In this document: positions 56,482-64,000 of the stretch, piece by piece | How the letters are laid out: every line of letters starts with the position of its first letter | Numbering within the stretch: position 1 is the first letter of the stretch | From: Ryuthela nishihirai | Taxonomy: Eukaryota; Arthropoda; Arachnida; Araneae; Heptathelidae | Assembly (NCBI GenBank): GCA_038380435.1 | Contig: JAWZYU010000126.1 | Span: forward strand, 124,001 to 188,000 | DNA: 64,000 bases | Direction of reading: 5' to 3' | Notes under the pieces: model-generated | Told to the model about the DNA's origin: nothing | The model's input: the letters and a program-made list of their open reading frames with translations, nothing else | Database searches by the model: none | Program-made: the position numbers and the translations under genes

Positions 56482-57039
56482 GTTGGGTTGGGTTGTTTTA
56501 CCTCTGAGCGGCACTTTTTTGCACACCATGGGCTAAATGGCCAGGTCACATGGAACCTCAAGGCTCAATGATGGTTGTGGGAGGGGACCCACTGGAACAG
56601 CTGTTGGGAGACAGATGGTAGCCTCCCGTCAAGGCCATCCAGCGTGTTCTTTAATGTTGGGTTGTTTTACCTCTGAGCGGCACTTCTTTGCACACCATGG
56701 GCTAAATGGCCAGGTCACATGGAACCCGAAGGCTCAGAGAAGGTTGGGGGAGGGGACCCACTACAACAGCTGTTGGGAGACAGATGGTAGCCTCCCGTCA
56801 AGGCCGTCCAACGTGTTCTTTAACGTGCACAGGGTATGGCTTTCCCACACACGGGGCCACGGCTTAAGGTCCCATCCGACGGATGGCGGCCTTTCCAAGC
56901 CCATCGGTGTCCCCTACTGACCGTGGGCACGGCGGGGAGTTTTGCGGAGATAAGTCTCAACGCTGACCCAGCTGGGACTCGAACCTGGGAACTATAGATT
57001 ACGAGCCTGGCGCGCTACCGACTGAGCCACCCCCGCCCC
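56482..57039 (-). mobile_element. SINE-A dimer
   Basis: One tail module and a full unit. The target-site duplication AGAGATAGTAAGA is at 56,469-56,481 and 57,040-57,052. Confidence 0.95.
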
Positions 57040-57192
57040 AGAGATAGTAAGAATTTATAGAGAAACAACTCTTTGTAGGAATAAGTTATACAGTGCTAAT
57101 TTCTTCTGAAGGTTTGTTTTTGTACTGATGAAGATTTTTATTGGCTGAATTTAGTTGATATAAATGTTTTCATTTATACTTTTGTAATAAAA

Positions 57193-57395
57193 TACAGCCG
57201 TCCCGTGGCCGAGTGGTTAGCACGCTTGGCTGTTGATCTAAGGGACCGGGTTCGAGCCCCGGGTTAGGGCATGGATGTGTGTGTCGTTTTTCTGCTGAGG
57301 TCCTGCCATCCTCTCAGACCTTCTATTATGGCATATAAACTGACAGCATCCTGTCAGACCTCTGTGGCAAGCAGCTACTTGAGGGGGTATTTATT
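57193..57395 (+). mobile_element. SINE-B, full length
   Basis: Head TGGCCGAGTGGTTAGCACGC, B-box GGGTTCGAGCCCC, body, AAGCAGCTACTT (the palindrome is damaged by one base) and tail. Confidence 0.88.
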
Positions 57396-57861
57396 TTTAT
57401 TTTTTATTAATAAAATACATTATTTTAGAATAATTGTTGTTAAATATTATTTTTAAACTCACGTTCAGTTTACATCCTTTTAATTCATAACACGATCAAT
57501 AATAATCATCTATCTATATATATTAGATACCGGACATTTGGCCCTGTTCCAAATGGTCATTTTCAATAACGTTTACAACGAGATGCCAGTTTATCAGGTA
57601 CACCATCCCTCATCACGTGAATGGTTAATTCCAACATACAAACTAAATATAACTATGCATCAACTATGCACATCACATGACTGCGTTGTTCGGTGTAAAT
57701 CAGGCAGACCAGCTATTCGAGCTTCAGTTAGAGTTGGGCAAAGCATCACAATGGGCAAAACTAGTGATTTTGAATGTGGGCTTTTCACGCACAGTCATTT
57801 CAAGGGTTTATTGAGAATGGGTGCAAAAAACTGCCAATGATCGGCGATCCTATGGGTGGGT
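57396..57861. other. Intron stretch with an unassigned 100-codon open frame
   Basis: An open frame at 57,538-57,840 (plus) has balanced composition and reads CTSHDCVVRCKSGRPAIRAS and MGKTSDFECG. The latter faintly recalls the start of Tc1-type transposases. No domain is certain; it may be a transposon remnant. Confidence 0.3.
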
Positions 57862-59410
57862 TCGGTTGGGTTCTTTTACCTCTGAGCGGCACTTTTTTGC
57901 ACACCATGGGCTAAATGGCCAGGTCACATGGACCCCGAAGGCTCAGAGAAGGTTGGGGGAGGGGACCCACTGGAACAGCTGTTGGGAGACAGATGGTAGC
58001 CTCCCGTCAAGGCCATCCAGCGTGTTGTTTAACGTTGGGTTGTTTTACCTCTGAGCGGCACTTTTTTGCACACCATGGGCTAAATGGCCAGGTCACATGG
58101 ACCCCGAAGGCTCAGAGAAGGTTGGGGGAGGGGACCCACTGGAACAGCTGTTGGGAGACAGATGGTAGCCTCCCGTCAAGGCCATCCAGCGTGTTCTTTA
58201 ACGTTGGGTTGTTTTACCTCTGAGCGGCACTTTTTTGCACACCATGGGCTAAATGGCCAGGTCACATGGGCCCCGAAGCCTCAGAGAAGGTTGGGGGAAG
58301 GGACCCACTGGAACAGCTGTTGGGAGACACATGGTAGCCTCCCGTCAAGGCCATCCAGCGTGTTCTTTAACGTTGGGTTGTTTTACCTCTGAACGGCACT
58401 TTTTTGCACACCATGGGCTAAATGGCCAGGTCACATGGACCCCGAAGGCTCAGAGAAGGTTGGGGGAGGGGACCCACTGGAACAGCTGTTGGCAGACAGA
58501 TGGTAGCCTCCCGTCAAGGCCATCCAGCGTGTTCTTTAACGTTGGGTTGTTTTACCTCTGAGCGGCACATTTTTGCACACCATGGGCTAAATGGCCAGGT
58601 CACATGGACCCCGAAGGCTCAGAGAAGGTTGGGGGAGGGGACCCACTGGAACAGCTGTTGGGAGACAGATGGTAGCCTCCCGTCAAGGCCATCCAGCGTG
58701 TTCTTTAAAGTTGGGTGGTTTTATCTCTGAGCGGCACTTTTTTGCACACCATGGGCTAAATGGCCAGGTCACATGGAACCCGAAGGCTCAGAGAAGGTTG
58801 GGGGAGGGGACCCACTGGAAAAGCTGTTGGGAGACAGATGGTAGCCTGCCGTGAAGGCCATCCAGCGTGTTCTTTAAAGTTGGATTGTTTTATCTCTGAG
58901 AGACACTTTTTTGCACACAATGGGCTAAATGGGCAGGTCACAAGGACCCCGAAAGTTCAGAGAAGGTTGGGGGAGGGGATCCACTAGAACAGCTGTTGGG
59001 AGACAGATGGTAGCCTCCCGTCAAAGCCATCCAGTGTGTTCTTTAACGTCCACAGGGTATGGCTCCCCCCGCACACATCCCCTCTGAGCGACACTTTTTT
59101 GCACACAATGGGCTAAATGGGCAGGTCACATGGAACCCGAAGGCTCAGAGAAGGTTGGGGGAGGGGATCCACTAGAACAGCTGTTGGGAGACAGATGGCA
59201 GCCTCCCGTCAAAGCCATCCAGTGTGTTCTTTAACGTCCACAGGGTATGGCTCCCTGCACACTGAGCCACGGCTTAACGTCCCATCCGACGGACGGCGGC
59301 ATCAGTTGGGACTCGAACCTGGGATCACGAGCAGATCACAGAGCTTGTCACAGATGTCTTTGTCGCAGATCACGAGCTTGTTTGGCTACCGACTGAGCCA
59401 CCCCCGCCCC
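57862..59410 (-). mobile_element. SINE-A high-order multimer
   Basis: In reverse orientation: consecutive tail modules stepping by exactly 169 bases from 57,862 to about 59,040 (at least seven), then a further diverged unit and a rearranged head with A-box remains at 59,385-59,405. The first five modules are nearly identical. The later ones share a diverged version (TTTAAAGTTGG joins, AGCGACAC). Confidence 0.93.
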
Positions 59411-59921
59411 GAGGAGAGAAGAAATCAGAGAGGGTTAATTCTTAATATCCAATGACATTCACCATGCCAGAAGCTTTCATTTGACGTATAACATGTTGCT
59501 TTTGCAACTTGCGTTCTGAAGATGTAGCTCAATAAGTGTTTTCATACTTTCCCTTTTTTGGGGGGAAGAAAGCATGGGAGATCATTTATTTTTTTATATA
59601 ACTTAAGCCATTCGACGCGTCACAAGCTTTCATTTGACACATAAATCATTAAGTATCTCCATCGCGTTCGAAAACTATGATGGAACAACTATTTTGACAA
59701 ATTGAAATCGACAAATCGACAAAACCGTCAAATGTTGAAGCAAAACAGCAACAGGAAGATTGGTAAGGAAAAAGAACATTACTTTTGGACCACCCTGTAT
59801 TTTGACTTACAATTTGTTAATTAAAGCTCTCTATGTGGCAAGCTAGTTTTGCCTTTGTGTCATAGCACGTAATAAAGCTAAGAATATAAGTTGAAATAAT
59901 GCAAACATTTCTCACTTTCAG
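59411..59921. other. Intron stretch before exon h
   Basis: GGACCACCCTGTAT near 59,799 resembles a mariner terminal repeat, but no partner was found. Otherwise nothing recognised. Confidence 0.4.
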
Positions 59922-60019
59922 ACATTGCTATTGGAGCACCTTACGCTGGAAAAGACGAGAGAGGCATTGTCTACATATATAACGGAAGTCCAACTGGTAT
60001 AATGGATAAGCCATCGCAG
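59922..60019 (+). CDS. Integrin alpha exon h (blade 6 GAP)
   Basis: Acceptor tcactttcag, donor TCGCAG|gtatta, 98 bases. It reads (D)[20 protein letters not shown] and then [12 protein letters not shown]. IAIGAPYxGxDxxGxVYIY is the most conserved signature of integrin alphas at this position. It ends in phase 0; the next exon (blade 7) must lie beyond 64,000, because only satellite follows. Confidence 0.96.
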
Positions 60020-60149
60020 GTATTAATTGGAAATTCTGTTCTTATTTATCTGCTTTTTACTATTTGTACTTTTTGTACATTTATAAGGATCACCCTCAGG
60101 TTTCTGAAAAGACTGTGTCAGTCATTATTATCAGTCATTATTTCACAGA

Positions 60150-63100
60150 GTATGAAAAGGAGACAAGATATCACACCACTTTGAAACTACTAAATACACT
60201 GTGAAAAGGAGACAAGAGATCACAACATTTTGAAACTGCTATACACACTGCGAAGTGGAGACAAGACATCACAGCAATTCGAAACTGCTATAGACACTGC
60301 GAAATGGAGACAAGAGATTACAACATTTTGAAACTGCTATACACACTGCGAAATGGAGACAAGATATCACAGCATTTCGAAACTGCTATACACACTGCGA
60401 AATGGAGACAAGACATCACAGCAATTCGAAACTGCTATAGACACTGCAAAATGGAGACAAGAGATCACAACATTTTGAAACTGCTATACACACTGCGAAA
60501 TGGAGACAAGACATCACAGCATTTTGAACCTGCTATACACACTGCGAAATGGAGACAAGGGATCACAACATTTTGAAACTGCTATGCACACTGCGAAATG
60601 GAGAAAAGAGATAACAGCATTTCGAAACTGCTATGCACACTGCGAAATGGAGAAAAGAGATAACAGCATTTCGAAACTGCTATAAACACTGCGAAATGCA
60701 GACAAGAGATCACAACATTTTGAAACTACTATACAAACTGCGAAATGGAGAAAGAGATCACAACATTTTGAAACTGCCATACACACTGCGAAATGGAGAG
60801 AAGAGATCACAACATTTTGAAACTACTAAACACTGCGAAATGGAGACAAGGGATCACAACATTTCGAAACTGCTATACACACTGCGAAATGGAGACAAGG
60901 GATCACAACATTTCGAAACTACTATATACACTGCGAAATGGAGACAAGGGATCAAAACATTTCGAAACTGCTATACACACTGCGAAATGGAGACAAGGGA
61001 TCAAAACATTTCGAAACTGCTATACACACTGCGAAATGGAGACAAGTGTTCACAACATTTTGAAACTGCTACACACACTGCGAAATGGAGACAATAGATC
61101 ACAGCATTTCGAAACTGCTATACACACTGCCAAATGGAGAGAAGAGATCACAGCATTTCGAAACTGCTATACACAACACGAAATGGAGACAAGAAATCAC
61201 AACGTTTTGAAACTACTATACAAACTGCGAAATGGAGACAAAGAGATCACAGCATTTTGAAAGTGCTATACACACTGCGAAATTGAGACAAGAGATCACA
61301 TCATTTCGAAACTGCTATACACAATGCGAAATGGAGACAAGAGATCACAGCATTTCAAAACTGCTGTACACACTGCGAAATGGAGACAAGAGATCACAAT
61401 ATTTTGAAACTACTATACACACTGCGAAATGGAGACAAGAGATCACAACATTTTGAAACTGCTATGCACACTGCGAAATGGAGAAAAGAGATAACAGCAT
61501 TTCGAAACTGCTATAAACACTGCGAAATGCAGACAAGAGATCACAACATTTTGAAACTACTATACAAACTGCGAAATGGAGAAAGAGATCACAACATTTT
61601 GAAACTGCCATACACACTGCGAAATGGAGAGAAGAGATCACAACATTTTGAAACTACTAAACACTGCGAAATGGAGACAAGGGATCACAACATTTCGAAA
61701 CTGCTATACACACTGCGAAATGGAGTCAAGGGATCACAACATTTCGAAACTACTATATACACTGCGAAATGGAGACAAGGGATCAAAACATTTCGAAACT
61801 GCTATACACACTGTGAAATGGAGACAAGGGATCAAAACATTTCGAAACTGCTATACACACTGCGAAATGGAGACAAGTGTTCACAACATTTTGAAACTGC
61901 TACACACACTGCGAAATGGAGACAATAGATCACAGCATTTCGAAACTGCTATACACACTGCCAAATGGAGAGAAGAGATCACAGCATTTCGAAACTGCTA
62001 TACACAACACGAAATGGAGACAAGAAATCACAACGTTTTGAAACTACTATACAAACTGCGAAATGGAGACAAAGAGATCACAGCATTTTGAAAGTGCTAT
62101 ACACACTGCGAAATTGAGACAAGAGATCACATCATTTCGAAACTGCTATACATACTGCAAAATGGAGACAAGGGATCACAACATTTCGAAACTGCTATAC
62201 ACACTGCGAAATGCAGACAAGGGATCACAACATTTTGAAACTACTAAACACAGTGCAAAATGGAGACAAAGAGATCACAGCATTTTGAAACTGCTGAATG
62301 AACACTGAGAAATGAAGACAAGATATCACAGCATTTCGAAACTGCTATACACACTGCGAAATGGAGACAAGGGATCACAACATTTTGAAACTGCTATACA
62401 CACTGCGAAATGGAGACAAGAGATCACAGCATTTCAAAACTGCTATACACACTGTGAAATGGAGACTAGAGATCACAACATTTTGAAACTACTATACACA
62501 CTGCGAAATGGAGACAAGAGATTACAACGTTTTGAAACTGCTATACACACTGCGAAATGGAGAGAAGAGATCACAACATTTTGAAACTACTAAACACACT
62601 GCGAAATAGAGACAAGGGATCAGAAGATTTCGAAACTGCTATACACACTGCGAAATGGAGACAAGGGATCACAACATTTCGAAACTACTATATACACTGC
62701 GAAATGGAGACAAGGGATCAAAACATTTGAAAACTGCTATACACACTGCGAAATGGAGACAAGGGATCAAAACATTTCGAAACTGCTATACACACTGCGA
62801 AATGGAGACAAGTGTTCACAACATTTTGAAACTGCTACACACACTGCGAAATGGAGACAATAGATCACAGCATTTCGAAACTGCTATACACACTGCCAAA
62901 TGGAGAGAAGAGATGACAGCATTTCGAAACTGCTATACACAACACGAAATGGAGTCAAGGTATCCCAACATTTCGAAACTGCTATACACACTGAAATGGA
63001 GAAAGAGATCACAGCATTTCGAAACTGCTATACACACTGCAAAATGGAGACAAGGGATCACAACATTTTGAAACTACTATACAAACTGCAAAATGGAGAC

Positions 63101-64000
63101 AAAGAGATCAGAGCATTTTGAAAGTGCTATATACACTGCGAAATGGACAAGAGATCACAGCATTTCAAAACTGCTATACACAATGCAAAATGGAGACAAG
63201 GGATCACAACATTTCGAAACTGCTATACACACTGCGAAATGGAGACAAGGGATCACAATATTTTGAAACTACTAAACACAGTACAAAATGGAGAGAAAGA
63301 GATCACAGCATTTTGAAACTGCTGAATGAACACTGCAAAATGGAGACAAGAGGTCACAGCATTTCGAAACTGCTATATACACTGCAAAATGGAGACAAGG
63401 AATCACAACATTTCGAAACTGCTATATACACTGCGAAATGGGAACAAGGGATCACACCATTTCGAAACTGCTATACACACTGCGAAATGGAGACAAGTGA
63501 TCAAAACATTTTGAAACTGCTATACACACTGCGAAATGGAGACAAGAGATCGCAATGTTTTGAAACTGCTATACACATTGCAAAATGCAGAGAAGAGATC
63601 GCAGCATTTCGAAACTGCTTTACACACTGCATAATGGTGACAAGAGATCACTGCATTTCGAAACTGCTATTCACACTGTGAAATGGAGACAAGAGATCAC
63701 AGCATTTCGAAACTGCTACATACACTGCAAAATGCAGACAAAGAGATCACAGCATTTTGAAACTGCTATACACACTGCGAAATGGAGATAAGAGATCACA
63801 GCATTTCAAAACTGCTATACACATTGCAAAATGGAGACAAGGGATCACACCACTTTGAAACTTCTAAATACACTGTGAAAAGGAGACAAGAGATCACATC
63901 ATTTTGGAACTATTAAACACACTGCGAAAAGGAGACAAAGAGATCACAGCATTTTGAAACTGCTATACACACTGTGAAATGGAGACAAGGGAGCACAACA
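60150..64000. repeat. 49-bp satellite array, about 78 copies, runs off the window
   Basis: Unit: GAAATGGAGACAAGAGATCA, CAACATTTTGAAACTGCTAT, ACACACTGC, with single-base variants. The block near 60,600-61,300 is repeated at an offset of 831 bases (17 units), and part of it a third time 935 bases later. Some units carry small indels. The array starts about 130 bases after integrin exon h. Confidence 0.95.

Larger units (their letters stand above)
2011..60019 (+). other. Integrin alpha-subunit gene, partial (8 internal exons)
   Basis: Eight exons at 2,011-2,072, 15,430-15,478, 20,333-20,419, 31,497-31,585, 38,943-39,049, 43,632-43,734, 54,265-54,367 and 59,922-60,019 join without frame conflict into about 232 residues. 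In order they carry the third-blade start (CQAGLS, GSWYWQG), then LGYSSAVGEF, FGYS, DVNGDGLDD, IIVGAP, DINRDEFQD and [14 protein letters not shown]. These are hallmarks of integrin alpha beta-propeller FG-GAP repeats. Integrin alphas are type I membrane proteins that pair with a beta subunit and bind matrix ligands. The signal peptide, blades 1-2, blade 7, leg domains and transmembrane helix are outside the window. All introns are large (4.6-13.4 kb) and full of repeats. The pattern is closest to RGD-type alphas without an I-domain; the exact orthologue is not decided. Confidence 0.93.

Noticed and set aside
57915..58730. Series of about 102-codon open frames repeated every 169 bases
   Set aside because: They are SINE-A tail modules read in antisense. 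169 is not a multiple of three, so the frame rotates, and the same peptides appear at every SINE-A locus. There is no sign of protein-level selection.
61380..61928. Open frames up to 187 codons in the terminal region
   Set aside because: They are chance frames in the 49-bp satellite; the peptide is only the translated repeat in rotating frames.
60150..64000. The idea that 3 x 49 = 147 bases shows selection for nucleosome phasing
   Set aside because: The number fits, but nothing in the sequence shows phasing, and several units have indels. It is kept only as a remark.

Overview
This is animal nuclear DNA: one very intron-rich stretch of an integrin alpha-subunit gene, almost completely filled with transposable elements and satellites. 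Eight short plus-strand exons (2,011 to 60,019; 698 coding bases, about 1.1 % of the window) join in one consistent reading frame and encode about 232 residues of the integrin alpha beta-propeller (FG-GAP repeats, two good DxNxD calcium loops). Both gene ends lie outside the window. The integrin type (no sign of an I-domain; closest in pattern to alpha-V / alpha-5 / insect PS2), the AT-rich introns and the repeat types suggest an arthropod, probably a chelicerate such as a spider. The species assignment is inference only.

Layout. 1-2,010: upstream intron with little recognisable content. 2,073-15,429: intron packed with a tRNA-headed SINE (called SINE-A here), hairpin MITEs with Tc1/mariner-like ends (MITE-T) and RTE-type LINE pieces, several visibly nested. 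15,479-20,332: an intron with a GC donor that holds a decayed AT-rich LINE. 20,420-31,496: SINEs of three families and an RTE LINE. 31,586-38,942: a 35-bp minisatellite, more SINE-A, and a mariner fragment joined to an RTE fragment. 39,050-43,631: SINEs, an RTE end and a 128-bp tandem array built from a hAT-like end. 43,735-54,264: fold-back SINE-A copies and one intact, very young Ty3/Gypsy retrotransposon with LTRs that look identical. 54,368-59,921: a piggyBac-like MITE, a cluster of MITE-T half units and the largest SINE-A multimer. 60,150-64,000: a 49-bp satellite that runs off the window.

SINE-A is the main actor: about 47 loci and, by my tally, about 20 kb or a third of the window. Many copies carry one to several extra 169-bp tail modules in head-to-tail order, always joined at the same internal point, and many of these are flanked by perfect target-site duplications. 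This looks like repeated template jumping during target-primed reverse transcription and is the best candidate here for an undescribed behaviour. Other SINE-A copies show fold-back palindromes and an internal inversion. No host gene other than the integrin was found. Most open frames in the window are SINE or satellite artefacts.
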